From contig NZ_PVXN01000033.1 in assembly GCF_002995795.1 (NCBI RefSeq), positions 1-40,109 on the forward strand: 40,109 nt of DNA, read 5' to 3'. A model generated the notes under the pieces. The model did not search any database. It was given only the letters and a program-made list of their open reading frames with translations, and had not been told where the DNA came from. This stretch comes from Clostridium thermopalmarium DSM 5974 (lineage in GTDB: Bacteria > Bacillota > Clostridia > Clostridiales > Clostridiaceae). Shown one piece after another: positions 23,139 to 32,031 of the stretch. Position 1 is the first letter of the stretch; every line of letters begins with the position of its first letter. A program made the position numbers and the translations under genes.

Positions 23139-24734
23139 CTAAATAAGTCCCTTTTCTTTTAGAAATTCATCAGCTACAGTTCTTGGATCTTCTCCTAGTT
23201 TATCTACCTTATAATTAAGATCTCTCATAGTTGCCTCATCTATTTGTCCTGCTAACTTGTTTAAAATCTCCTTTAATTCTGGGTGCTTTTGAAGTGTTTC
23301 TTTTCTAACTACAGGTGCTGCATGATATGGTGGAAACAAATGTTTATCATCCTCTAAAGTTACAAGATTGTATGCCTTTAAAAGACCATCTGTTGAGAAT
23401 GCGTCGATTATGTCTGATTCTTTATTGATTATGGCCGTATACCTAAGCCCTCCATCAACAGGCTTTATCTTATCAAACTTAGTGCCATACAGTTTTTGCA
23501 TTCCTATATATCCATCTTCTCTATCTGTAAACTCCATAGTAGGTCCAAAAACAAAGTTCTTTTCTTTTCCTTTTAGGTCTGACATCTTTTTTAAATTATA
23601 TTTTTTTGCCGTATCTTCTCTCACTGCAAGAACATAGGTATTATTAAAGCCTAAGGGTTCTAACCAGGTAAGCCCATATTCTTTATCGAAATGCTTTTTT
23701 ACTACTTCATAAGCCTGCTCAGGATCGCTTATACTTTCATGTTGCATAATGTTCATAAGGCCAGTGCCCACATATTCAATATACATATCTATATTTCCAG
23801 ACCTTGCAGCCTCAAAGGTTACACTAGATCCTCCCAGATTTAATCCAGTTCTTTTTACATTTAAGTCTGTATTTTTTTCTACTAAAGTTGCAAACATATT
23901 TCCTAATATAAGTTGTTCTGTATAATTTTTAGAACCTACTACAAATTCCTTACTTCCACTATATACTTTGTATATTATGCTTCCTATAGCTATAATGATA
24001 ACTAGAAGTAATGTCGCAGCAGCTACTATTCTATTTTGCTTATCTCTTTTTCTACTTCTACTTCTTCTTATTATCTTCTTACCTTTATCTTCTTTATTTA
24101 ACTTTATTCCTTCTGGAACTACGGAATTTTCTATCTTACCCACTACAAAGTCCATTAAAAGAGCTAATATACAAGCCGGTATAGCTCCTGATAAAATCAT
24201 GTAATTATCTACTCTTTGAACTCCTGTAAACACCATGTATCCAAGACCACCTGCTCCTATAAAAGCAGCAATAGTCATAAGTCCCACGGCTGTAACAGCT
24301 GCAATTCTGATGCCTGCCATTATAACAGGAAGTGCCAGTGGAATCTGTACCATTTGAAGTTTTTGTCTTCCTGTAAGTCCTATTCCATCTGCAGCTTCAA
24401 GTATATCTGGATTTATGTTTTTAAGTCCAGTATAAGTATTTTTAACTATAGGAAGCAATGAATATAAAAACACCATAACTATAGCTGGAGCACTTCCTAT
24501 ACCAAGTATTGGAATTAAAAATCCAAGTAATGCAATACTAGGTATGGCTTGAACTACATTAGCTAAACCAATTATGGGACCAGCTAACTTTTTCTTTCGT
24601 GTAATCAATATTCCTAGAGGGACTCCTATCAGTATAGCTGCGATAACTGCAGTGATAGTAAGTCCTATATGCTGTAGCAATAGCTGAATGATTTGATCTT
24701 TTCTATCTATAAGGTATGTTAAAAATCTTCTCAC
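23139..24734 (-). CDS. OpuC-type ABC transporter, permease fused to substrate-binding protein
   Basis: Osmoprotectant (betaine, carnitine or choline) import, one polypeptide carrying both the membrane channel and the solute receptor. The protein has 531 residues. The first 210 or so are the permease, with about six helices and the EAADGIGLTGRQKLQMVQIPLALP coupling region. A basic linker and one helix follow. From about 265 is the OpuAC/OpuCC-like binding domain with FVVGSKNYTEQ, LGGSSVTFEAARSGNIDMYIEYVGTG and YHAAPVVRKE. The GTG start shares one base with the stop of the ATPase gene (TAGTG). The same fused layout occurs in EgtU ergothioneine transporters, so the substrate is open. Confidence 0.88.
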   Translation of the reverse strand: MRRFLTYLIDRKDQIIQLLLQHIGLTITAVIAAILIGVPLGILITRKKKLAGPIIGLANVVQAIPSIALLGFLIPILGIGSAPAIVMVFLYSLLPIVKNTYTGLKNINPDILEAADGIGLTGRQKLQMVQIPLALPVIMAGIRIAAVTAVGLMTIAAFIGAGGLGYMVFTGVQRVDNYMILSGAIPACILALLMDFVVGKIENSVVPEGIKLNKEDKGKKIIRRSRSRKRDKQNRIVAAATLLLVIIIAIGSIIYKVYSGSKEFVVGSKNYTEQLILGNMFATLVEKNTDLNVKRTGLNLGGSSVTFEAARSGNIDMYIEYVGTGLMNIMQHESISDPEQAYEVVKKHFDKEYGLTWLEPLGFNNTYVLAVREDTAKKYNLKKMSDLKGKEKNFVFGPTMEFTDREDGYIGMQKLYGTKFDKIKPVDGGLRYTAIINKESDIIDAFSTDGLLKAYNLVTLEDDKHLFPPYHAAPVVRKETLQKHPELKEILNKLAGQIDEATMRDLNYKVDKLGEDPRTVADEFLKEKGLI

Positions 24735-25870
24735 TATGCATCTACCTCCTCATCATCTAAGAATTGTCCGCTTAATACACTAATTAAGCTACTCCTAGTA
24801 ATAAGCCCATTCAATTTTTTATTTTCATCTACTACAGGTATATAACCTATCTTTTTTTCATTCATTATCTTTAATACATCTATTATAGAATCGTCTTTAT
24901 TTACTGAGATTACTTCCTTCTTAATAATATCTCTGAGACTTGCATTGCTGCTGATTTGTCTATGCTTTCTTATATCTTTTAAAGTAACAATCCCTTCTAA
25001 TTTACCATTTTCATTTACTACCAAAATACTGTCTACATTTCTTTCATTCATTATCTCCGTTGCTTGAAGAAGGGTTCTACTTCCTATTGCTTTTACAGGA
25101 TTCTTTATTACTATGTCTTTAGCCTTTATAAATTCTGGCTGGCTCCATATTCTATTTCTGCCCACAAACTCTTCAACAAACTCATTTGCAGGATTTCTAA
25201 GTATATTTTCTGGAGTATCGTATTGAAGTATCATCCCATCCTTCATTATACATATTTTATCTCCTAATTTTAAGGCTTCATCCATATCGTGAGTAACAAA
25301 TACTATGGTCTTTTTAAGCTTTTCCTGGAGACTGAAAAGTTCATCTTGGAGTTGACTTCTAGTTATAGGATCAAGAGCTGAAAAAGGTTCGTCCATTAGT
25401 ATTATATCTGGATCTATAGCAAAGGCTCTAGCAACACCTATTCTCTGTTGCTGTCCTCCACTTAATTCACTTGGATATCTATCAATATATTCTTCTGGAT
25501 TCATACCAACCATGTTAAGCAATTCCTCTACTCTCTTTCGTATATCCTTATCTGACCATCCCTTTAAATAAGGTACTAATCCTATATTGTCTGCTACAGT
25601 CATATGAGGAAATAATCCTGTCTGTTGAATTACATATCCTATGTTTCTTCTTAATTCAATAGTATTCTTTTTACTTATATCTTCTCCATTTATGATAATT
25701 TGTCCTGATGTAGGCTTTATAAGTTTGTTTAACATTTTTAAAGTTGTTGTCTTACCACACCCACTAGGGCCTATAAGCACAACCAATTCACCTTTATTTA
25801 TGGTTAAATCAATTTCCTTTAAGATTTCAACATTTTTAAATGCCTTTTTTACCTTCCTTAGTTCTATCAT
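24734..25870 (-). CDS. opuCA: OpuC-type ABC transporter ATPase with tandem CBS domains
   Basis: ATP-hydrolysing subunit that powers the fused permease-binding protein encoded next. The protein has 378 residues. Walker A GPSGCGKTT is at 34-42, the Q-loop near 83, signature LSGGQ at 136-140, Walker B ILMDE at 157-161 and the switch His in VFVTHDMDEA. Two CBS repeats follow (about 250-370), ending with SSLISVLSGQF. In OpuC/OpuA systems CBS domains gate transport by ionic strength or c-di-AMP. The promoter upstream carries repeated AAGTTGT/ACAACTT boxes shared with proV. Substrate as for the partner is not fixed by sequence. Confidence 0.9.
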   Translation of the reverse strand: MIELRKVKKAFKNVEILKEIDLTINKGELVVLIGPSGCGKTTTLKMLNKLIKPTSGQIIINGEDISKKNTIELRRNIGYVIQQTGLFPHMTVADNIGLVPYLKGWSDKDIRKRVEELLNMVGMNPEEYIDRYPSELSGGQQQRIGVARAFAIDPDIILMDEPFSALDPITRSQLQDELFSLQEKLKKTIVFVTHDMDEALKLGDKICIMKDGMILQYDTPENILRNPANEFVEEFVGRNRIWSQPEFIKAKDIVIKNPVKAIGSRTLLQATEIMNERNVDSILVVNENGKLEGIVTLKDIRKHRQISSNASLRDIIKKEVISVNKDDSIIDVLKIMNEKKIGYIPVVDENKKLNGLITRSSLISVLSGQFLDDEEVDA

Positions 25871-25966
25871 AACAATCTCCTCCTTTTAGGCATTCTTATC
25901 TATAAAATATATTCTTGTCTATAAAATTCATTTATATACTACTGCTAAGTTTCTTTCATTTTCTAC

Positions 25967-26040
25967 AAACAACTTCTATTTAATATAAAGTTGTATGCTA
26001 AGTACAACTTTATTATATAATTAGAGTTGCTTCCTGTCAA
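25967..26040 (-). promoter_or_regulatory. opuC promoter with AAGTTGT/ACAACTT operator array
   Basis: TTGACA (26035-26040) and TATAAT (26012-26017) are 17 bases apart on the minus strand. A perfect 9-7-9 inverted repeat, AAAGTTGTA/TACAACTTT (25987-26011), covers the transcription start. Further half-sites lie in the -35/-10 spacer (26023-26030) and downstream (25969-25975). The placement suits repression. The same array stands before proV. Confidence 0.78.
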
Positions 26041-26082
26041 AGTAACCTTTTCAAATATATGTAATAAAACTTGCCTTTTGCT

Positions 26083-26125
26083 TATAAAAAGATGGCTATA
26101 CTTCATAAAAAAGCATAACCATCTT
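26083..26125 (-). terminator. Terminator after proX
   Basis: AAGATGG (26089-26095) pairs with CCATCTT (26119-26125), with further pairing inside. On the minus strand it ends in TTTTTATAA, twelve bases past the proX stop. Confidence 0.75.
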
Positions 26126-26137
26126 GTCTTATATTTC

Positions 26138-27052
26138 TTAGTTTTTCTTAGGAATCCAACTATTTACTAATTCTTCATTTTTATGCATCCATTCTTTTGC
26201 TACTTCTGATGGATCTTTATCACTATCTTGTATATCTGCCATAAGACTTCCTAATTGATCATCATTCATTTTAAAGTTTTTCAAAAATTCAGCAACCTCA
26301 GGCATATCTTGTGAAAAACCTTTCCTTGCTATAGTATGAAGGTTTTCTGCTTTCCCATAAGTTCCCTTTGGATCATCTAAAAACTTTAAGTCCCAGCGAG
26401 AGAACTTCCAGTGAGGGCTCCATCCTGTTATAACTATAGGCTTTTTATCATCTATGGCCTTTTTTAGCATAGCTAACATTGTAGCTTCACTACCTTCAAG
26501 CAGCTCTAAATCTAGTCCATACTCTTCTATTACACTTTTTGTAGATTTCATTATTCCAGCACCTGGATCTATTCCTATTATCTTTCCTTCTAGGTCATCC
26601 TTAATTCCATTTAATTCTTCTATACTTTTTATATTCATGTAAGCTGGAACTACTAAACCTATTCTAGCATTCTCATAGTTATATCCTAGGTCTTCTAAAT
26701 CTTCCTTATATTTTTCCATATAATCCTTATGAGTAACAGGAAGCCATCCATCCATAAATACATCCATGTCTCCTCCAGCAAGGGAAGTAAACACCATTCC
26801 TGCCTCTCCTTGTTTCATATCCACTTCATAACCCATTTTTTCTTCTAAGACTACTTTAGCTAAGTTAGTCATTGCAATTCCTTCTGCCCAATTAACATAC
26901 CCTATATTAACTTTTTTATTTGACTTTTCCTGTGTTGAATTACTTGTATTTCCACTTCCTGTAGTTTTAGCGCTACCACATCCTGCTAAAACACCTACTG
27001 CTAACATTCCTGCAAAGGCTAAAGAAACAATTTTTTTTAATTTCTTATTCAT
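26138..27052 (-). CDS. proX: Glycine betaine-binding lipoprotein of the ProU/OpuA transporter
   Basis: Extracellular receptor that captures glycine betaine or proline betaine and delivers it to the permease. The protein has 304 residues. It starts with a lipoprotein signal peptide ending in LAGC (lipidated Cys25), then a Ser/Thr/Asn linker. NIGYVNWAEGIAMTN, GEAGMVFTSLAGGDMDVFMDGWLP and TGWSPHWKF carry the tryptophans expected in the aromatic cage of the OpuAC family. Its start codon overlaps the proW stop by one base (TAATG). Last gene of proVWX. Confidence 0.92.
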   Translation of the reverse strand: MNKKLKKIVSLAFAGMLAVGVLAGCGSAKTTGSGNTSNSTQEKSNKKVNIGYVNWAEGIAMTNLAKVVLEEKMGYEVDMKQGEAGMVFTSLAGGDMDVFMDGWLPVTHKDYMEKYKEDLEDLGYNYENARIGLVVPAYMNIKSIEELNGIKDDLEGKIIGIDPGAGIMKSTKSVIEEYGLDLELLEGSEATMLAMLKKAIDDKKPIVITGWSPHWKFSRWDLKFLDDPKGTYGKAENLHTIARKGFSQDMPEVAEFLKNFKMNDDQLGSLMADIQDSDKDPSEVAKEWMHKNEELVNSWIPKKN

Positions 27053-27888
27053 TACATATCCTCCTTGCTTTTATTTTTCCCCAATGATTGAGTTATTCTA
27101 TCTAATATCATTGCTAAAATTACAACAGCAAGTCCACTTTCAAACCCTACTCCTACTTCCATTTGTTGAATACCTGACAGTACTTCTCTTCCAAGACCAC
27201 CTGCTCCTATCATAGCTGAAATAACAACCATAGAAAGGGATAGCATAATTGTCTGATTTATTCCCGCTAATATGGTTGGCAACGCAATAGGTAACTGCAC
27301 CTTAAACAGCATTTGGTTTTTTGTTGAACCGAATGACTTTGAAGCTTCTATTACATCTTCAGGTACTTGCCTAATTCCTAAGTTAGTAAGCCTTACTGCA
27401 GGTGGCATGGAGAAAATTATTGTAGCTATAGCTCCTGGAACTTTTCCCATTCCAAAAAACAGTACAGCTGGTATTAGATATACAAAAGCTGGCATAGTCT
27501 GCATAAAATCAAGTATAGGCCTTAAAACTTTATCTACCTTATTATGTCTTGATGCCCAAATTCCAAGAGGCACACCTATTAACAAGGAAATAAGTGCTGA
27601 TACAGAGATTAGGGAAAGTGTTCCCATAGTCTGAGGCCATAGTTCTATAGAATCTATAAACAGCAGCCCTAAAAAAGTAAATATAGCTACTTTCTTTCCT
27701 GATAATTTCCACGCAGTTGCTGTAAATATAAGTATCAATAATATGCTAGGAATAAATAAAAGAAGATTTTCTAATCCATTGATAAGTGTTTCATTTATAA
27801 GCTTTATTAGATCAAAAAAAGGTCCTAAATTATCTTTTAACCAATCTATAGCAACTTCAATATATGGTCCTATATGAAATTTAATCAT
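27052..27888 (-). CDS. proW: Glycine betaine ABC transporter permease
   Basis: Membrane channel subunit of the ProU/OpuA importer. The protein has 278 residues and seven or eight hydrophobic segments. The ABC coupling motif EASKSFGSTKNQMLFKVQLP is near 190, preceded by GIRQVPEDVI. MQTMPAFVYLIP and GAGGLGREVL are typical ProW segments. It lies one base after proV and overlaps proX by one base. Confidence 0.93.
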   Translation of the reverse strand: MIKFHIGPYIEVAIDWLKDNLGPFFDLIKLINETLINGLENLLLFIPSILLILIFTATAWKLSGKKVAIFTFLGLLFIDSIELWPQTMGTLSLISVSALISLLIGVPLGIWASRHNKVDKVLRPILDFMQTMPAFVYLIPAVLFFGMGKVPGAIATIIFSMPPAVRLTNLGIRQVPEDVIEASKSFGSTKNQMLFKVQLPIALPTILAGINQTIMLSLSMVVISAMIGAGGLGREVLSGIQQMEVGVGFESGLAVVILAMILDRITQSLGKNKSKEDM

Positions 27889-27889
27889 T

Positions 27890-29074
27890 CTATACCCCCT
27901 CTCCAGCTATCCCTGCAATTATAGTAGATCTTTTTATAATTCCAAGTAAGGTATTATCCTCATCTGTAACTGCAATTGGATATCTTGTGTTTGCAGCCAC
28001 TGATAATAACTCCGCAATAGGTACATCTGGTAAAGTTGTAGGGAAGTCATTTATCAATGCTTTATCTACACTTGAAATTCCTTGTTTTGAAAGTTCTATA
28101 GCATCTTCTATGTTTATTATTCCTTTTAGCTTTCTTTCCTTATCTGTAACATATATACTTGCTATTCCCTCATCTTTCATAATTCTAACAGCTACTTTAG
28201 GTCCGTCCTTTACAAGATTAATAGCTTTAGATTTCTCCATAATAGTTGAGGCAGTAATAACCTTTGTCCTATCTACATCTTCAACAAATTTCTTTACATA
28301 ATCACTAGCTGGATGTGTCAGTATATCCTCTGACGTACCGATTTGCTCTATTACACCATCTTTCATTATGGCTATTCTATCTCCTAATCTTAACGCCTCA
28401 TCCAAGTCATGGGTTATAAATATAATTGTTTTATGCATTTTAGATTGCAGTTGAAGCATTTCTTCCTGCATTTCCTTACGTATTAACGGATCTAATGCAC
28501 TAAAAGCTTCATCCATAAGCAATATTTCTGGGTCCGTAGCTAGTGCTCTAGCAATACCAACTCTCTGTTTCATTCCTCCACTTAATTGGTCTGGCATACT
28601 TTGTTCATAACCCTTTAAGCCAACCAATTCTAAAGCCTTTTCAGCTTTTTCCCTTCTAATATTAGCATCTATTCCTTGCAACTCTAAACCATATTCAACA
28701 TTGCTTATAATATTTCTATGAGGAAGAAGCGCAAAATTCTGGAACACCATAGCTATCTTTTTTCTTCTAATTTCTCTTAATCTCTCATCGTTTACTTTTA
28801 AAATATCTTCTCCATCTATCAAAATCTCACCACTTGTAGCATCTATAAGACGATTTAAACATCTTATAAGAGTGGATTTACCACTGCCCGATAGACCCAT
28901 TACTACAAAAAATTCTCCATCACCTACTTTAAAACTTGCATTATTAACTCCAACAGAATGTCCTGTCTTCTTATGAATTTCTTCTTTACTCATTCCTTTT
29001 TGCAAAAGCGGAATAATCTTCTTAGGGTTTCTTCCAAACACTTTATATAAATTTTTTATTTCTATTTGTGCCAT
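27890..29074 (-). CDS. proV: Glycine betaine ABC transporter ATPase with CBS domains
   Basis: Energises ProW/ProX. The protein has 394 residues. An N-terminal extension typical of OpuAA/ProV (IPLLQKGMSKEEIHKKTGHSVGVNNASF) precedes Walker A GLSGSGKST (60-68). LSGGMKQRVGIARA and LLMDEAFSALDP follow, then FITHDLDEA. Two CBS domains occupy about 280-394. In OpuA relatives these sense ionic strength and bind c-di-AMP, which inhibits transport. The ATG follows GGAGGG. The promoter region carries the operator array shared with opuC, and a GntR-RCK_C gene lies directly upstream. Confidence 0.94.
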   Translation of the reverse strand: MAQIEIKNLYKVFGRNPKKIIPLLQKGMSKEEIHKKTGHSVGVNNASFKVGDGEFFVVMGLSGSGKSTLIRCLNRLIDATSGEILIDGEDILKVNDERLREIRRKKIAMVFQNFALLPHRNIISNVEYGLELQGIDANIRREKAEKALELVGLKGYEQSMPDQLSGGMKQRVGIARALATDPEILLMDEAFSALDPLIRKEMQEEMLQLQSKMHKTIIFITHDLDEALRLGDRIAIMKDGVIEQIGTSEDILTHPASDYVKKFVEDVDRTKVITASTIMEKSKAINLVKDGPKVAVRIMKDEGIASIYVTDKERKLKGIINIEDAIELSKQGISSVDKALINDFPTTLPDVPIAELLSVAANTRYPIAVTDEDNTLLGIIKRSTIIAGIAGEGV

Positions 29075-29128
29075 ACTTACCCTCCTTTATCATTAAAATA
29101 ACTAGGCTTATTTCCATTATATAAACAA

Positions 29129-29200
29129 ACAACTTTGTAATTTTATTAAGTTGTATGAATACAACAATTTTATACTATCATTAAAGTTGTTACTTGTCAA
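29129..29200 (-). promoter_or_regulatory. proV promoter with AAGTTGT/ACAACTT operator array
   Basis: TTGACA (29195-29200) and TAGTAT (29172-29177) are 17 bases apart on the minus strand. Half-sites lie in the spacer (AAAGTTGT, 29183-29190), over the start (GTTGTATGAATACAAC, 29150-29165) and downstream (ACAACTTT, 29129-29136). Measured from the -35, these positions equal those at the opuC promoter with no insertion or deletion over about 80 bases. Confidence 0.78.
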
Positions 29201-29238
29201 ATTTTTGTGTAATGTATATCCAGTAACTAAAATAAATA

Positions 29239-29278
29239 AAAAGTGGTTTATTACAATTATGTAATCACCACTTTTTTA
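29239..29278. terminator. Terminator between the regulator gene and proV
   Basis: AAAAAGTGGTTTATTAC pairs with GTAATCACCACTTTTTT around AATTAT. It lies eight bases past the regulator stop, so proVWX relies on its own promoter. Confidence 0.85.
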
Positions 29279-29285
29279 TCATAAA

Positions 29286-29918
29286 CTATTTCATATTTTC
29301 ATTTTCCAAATATTTTTTTATCCTGTGAGATAAATTATCGTCTCCTACAACTAAAATTTTATCGCCTCTTTTAAATTCTAAATATGGACCTGGAGACACT
29401 AATATCTTATCTTCTCTCTTTACTCCAACTATAGTTCCTCCTGTATTGTGCCAGAATTCACTCTCTCCTATAGTCTTTCCTATTATATGAGATTCCTCAG
29501 GGATTTCAATTTCTATAGGTTCCACAAAATCTGTATTTCTAAATCTATATGAGTAATCTATAATTTTTTCATTTACATCCTGTATCTGTTTTTCTATCCT
29601 TTTTCTATCTTCGAGAAGCTTTTTCATTGTGCTTTTCAGCATTCCTATGCTTTCTTTTTCTTTGAAACTTTCAACAAACTGATAAGCTTTTTCAGAAGAT
29701 TTTATTATTATTCCACTTCCCTTATTTACTTCCACAACTCCCTTATCTTCTAAAAGCTTCATAGACTTCCTTATAGTCTCTGGGGAAACATTATATTCTC
29801 CTGCAAGAACTGAACGTCCTCTCAGCTTTTCTCCTTCTACTAGTTCTCCTTTATAAATTCTAGCTGCCACATCTACTGATATTTTAATATATCTGGGCAT
29901 TTCAATACGCTCACCCAT
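29286..29918 (-). CDS. GntR-family regulator with C-terminal RCK_C domain, BusR-like
   Basis: A 210-residue DNA-binding protein from the ATG at 29916-29918, seven bases after GGAGGG; a TTG five codons earlier overlaps that site. Residues about 7-75 form a GntR winged helix (VSPETIRKSMKLLEDKGVVEVNKGSG). About 85-120 is a Lys/Glu-rich coiled coil, and about 130-205 an RCK_C (TrkA_C) domain (IGKTIGE, GGTIVGVKR, FKRGDKILVVG). The same architecture defines BusR of streptococci and lactococci, which represses betaine uptake genes and binds c-di-AMP through RCK_C. Here it lies directly upstream of proVWX. Ligand and targets are inferred; the domain layout is seen. Confidence 0.85.
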   Translation of the reverse strand: MGERIEMPRYIKISVDVAARIYKGELVEGEKLRGRSVLAGEYNVSPETIRKSMKLLEDKGVVEVNKGSGIIIKSSEKAYQFVESFKEKESIGMLKSTMKKLLEDRKRIEKQIQDVNEKIIDYSYRFRNTDFVEPIEIEIPEESHIIGKTIGESEFWHNTGGTIVGVKREDKILVSPGPYLEFKRGDKILVVGDDNLSHRIKKYLENENMK

Positions 29919-29996
29919 GCTGTAACCCTCCAAAACTCTATTATAATCCTATTTGCAAGTTAGATTATAGCACAAACTTATTACATGGGGAAATAA

Positions 29997-30953
29997 TTAT
30001 ACAATCATTTTTTCACTCCACTTACCGCATCTATCTCCAAAGCATCCAACTACTTCTGTAGAGTTTTTTATATTTACAACTTCACACCTATTTGGACAGC
30101 CACTGCATTCAAAACTATTAGATACAAACCTTGCATCTCCAACTTCCAGCCCTTTAAAATTAGTAATTTTCTTCTTCTGAACCGATTCTGCACCTATAAT
30201 TGCAGCACCTATTGCTCCCATAACATCATGGTGCTCTGGTACATAAACTTTAAATCCTAAAGCATCTTCAAAAGCCTTTTTTATACCTTTATTTGCAGCA
30301 ACTCCACCTTGAAAAAATACCTTTTGCTGAATATCTTTTCCCTTGGCCACATTGTTAAGATAATTTCTTACCATAGCTTCGCAAAGTCCTCTTATTATAT
30401 CTGCTTCATTATATCCCAGTTGCTGCTTATGTATCATGTCAGATTCTGCAAACACAGCACATCTACCTGCTATTCTAACAGGAACATTAGACATTAGAGC
30501 ATAGTCACCAAACTTTTCTATTGGTATTTCTAATCTTTCCGCCTGCCTATCTAAAAAGGAGCCTGTTCCTGCTGCACACACCGTATTCATAGCAAAATCC
30601 GTGACAACTCCTCCTTTTAGAGTAATTATCTTTGAATCTTGCCCTCCTATTTCTATAATAGTACGAACCTCTTTATCCAAATGAAGAGCAGCAATAGCAT
30701 GAGTAGTAATCTCATTTTTTACAGCATCTCCTCCAATAAGGGCAGCTGCTATATGTCTTCCGCTTCCTGTTGTACCAACAGAAACAATTTCGTCACTGCT
30801 ATACTTCTCTTGCAGCATTTTTAATCCCTTTTGTACTGCTTGTATTGGCCTTCCCTTTGTTCTCAAATATATCTTTTCTACCACATTCATGTCCTTATCT
30901 AAAAGTACAAAATCCGTGCTAACGGAACCTACATCAACACCCATATGATACAT
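29997..30953 (-). CDS. BadF/HgdC-type ATPase, activator of the 2-hydroxyacyl-CoA dehydratase family
   Basis: An ASKHA-fold ATPase that, in known systems, drives one electron onto a partner Fe-S enzyme. The protein has 318 residues from the ATG at 30951-30953 (AGAGGAGG upstream). Seen are DVGSVSTDFVLLD (phosphate loop), GTTGSGRH, IEIGGQDSK, the cluster cysteines in NTVCAAGTGSFL and AGRCAVFAESDMI, and FQGGVAANKGI. A C-terminal tail adds CSGCPNRCEV and CFGDRCGKW, six more cysteines, as in the stand-alone activase branch. The gene overlaps the next upstream gene by 20 bases. The partner enzyme is probably the pair just upstream; the reaction is unknown. Confidence 0.87.
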   Translation of the reverse strand: MYHMGVDVGSVSTDFVLLDKDMNVVEKIYLRTKGRPIQAVQKGLKMLQEKYSSDEIVSVGTTGSGRHIAAALIGGDAVKNEITTHAIAALHLDKEVRTIIEIGGQDSKIITLKGGVVTDFAMNTVCAAGTGSFLDRQAERLEIPIEKFGDYALMSNVPVRIAGRCAVFAESDMIHKQQLGYNEADIIRGLCEAMVRNYLNNVAKGKDIQQKVFFQGGVAANKGIKKAFEDALGFKVYVPEHHDVMGAIGAAIIGAESVQKKKITNFKGLEVGDARFVSNSFECSGCPNRCEVVNIKNSTEVVGCFGDRCGKWSEKMIV

Positions 30954-32031
30954 TTTTATGCCTCCTCTCAATTAAATCTAAAAATGCTTCAATTCTAGTA
31001 ACATATCCTCCCTCTCCAGTCATTTCATCAACTACTAAACTCATTATAGGAAAATCCTTATCTCTTGATATTGATGGAAGTATAGCTTTAGTTATAATCT
31101 CCGGCATACATCCCATAGGGAATATTTGAATAGCTCCATCAAACTTATCTTTTTGAGCCATCATAGCCTCTCCTATACATTCTCTTGCATGCCCACCTAT
31201 GTAATATGGTAAATACTCTTTTGATGCTCTCCTAAGATCAAGAGAGTTCAATTTCAATATTTTCAAAGCTGCATCCTTAACCCACCAGCTAGGAGTAAGC
31301 TTTCTTTTGCTGCACACACCATAATCCATAAGTTTATCTTCTATATTAAGGTTAGGAAATGGATCTATAACTGTATATATTTCTCCAATTATAGCCACCT
31401 TAAGAGGGTTCTTATTTTTATCAATAGGAATATTTTCTATGGCATTCTTATAGCTTTCTAAGATTTTTATTGCTTCGCTTGGATCATTAGTCTTAACTAC
31501 ATCTCTCTTACATTGATTTAGAATTCTTTTACAATCTCCTTTATTCACTTCATATCCCGCTAAATAGTGAGCCTTTTCTTCAATTTTATCTATTAAATTT
31601 ATTGCCTTTAATGCCCTTAAAGCTGCTATAATCTTCTCTCTATTGCTCTTAGGACTTTCTGATACTAAATATTCTATTCTTTTTAATAGCTCCTTTTTTC
31701 CTATATCCTTAGGATAATCCATGACTATAAACTTCAAATTATATCCCAAATTTTCTAAAGCTTTCATTTGAAGTTCACAATATTCCCCAAACCTACAAGG
31801 TCCACAGCTTCCTACTAAAAGTATAGTATCAGCTCCCTGCTCAACGCTCTGAATATAATTCCCCATCATTATTTTGTAAGGAAGACACATCTCTTCTGGA
31901 GCGTAGGTTACCCCAATCTCAAGAGCTGTTTTATTGTTTATTGGTGGAATAACATAGTCTATTCCTAAACCATCAAAGAGTACCTTAACTGCAATATATA
32001 CGTTCCCCATATGTGGAAATGTTACCTTCAA
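30934..32031 (-). CDS. 2-hydroxyacyl-CoA dehydratase/activase-related protein (COG3581 type)
   Basis: A 365-residue protein of the family often annotated as CoA-substrate-specific enzyme activase-related (DUF2229 superfamily). The start is a TTG seven bases after AAGGGGG, giving KVTFPHMGNVYIAVKVL. Cysteines occur in PEEMCLPYK, VGSCGPCRFGEYCELQ and QIFPMGCMPEI, which may bind an Fe-S cluster. EMTGEGGYVTRIEAFLDLIERR near the C-terminus is repeated in the neighbouring protein as DEQTGEAGFNTRIEAFIDMIER, so the two are related. It overlaps its upstream neighbour by 47 bases and the ATPase gene by 20 bases. Function is unknown. Confidence 0.78.
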   Translation of the reverse strand: MKVTFPHMGNVYIAVKVLFDGLGIDYVIPPINNKTALEIGVTYAPEEMCLPYKIMMGNYIQSVEQGADTILLVGSCGPCRFGEYCELQMKALENLGYNLKFIVMDYPKDIGKKELLKRIEYLVSESPKSNREKIIAALRALKAINLIDKIEEKAHYLAGYEVNKGDCKRILNQCKRDVVKTNDPSEAIKILESYKNAIENIPIDKNKNPLKVAIIGEIYTVIDPFPNLNIEDKLMDYGVCSKRKLTPSWWVKDAALKILKLNSLDLRRASKEYLPYYIGGHARECIGEAMMAQKDKFDGAIQIFPMGCMPEIITKAILPSISRDKDFPIMSLVVDEMTGEGGYVTRIEAFLDLIERRHKNVSYGC

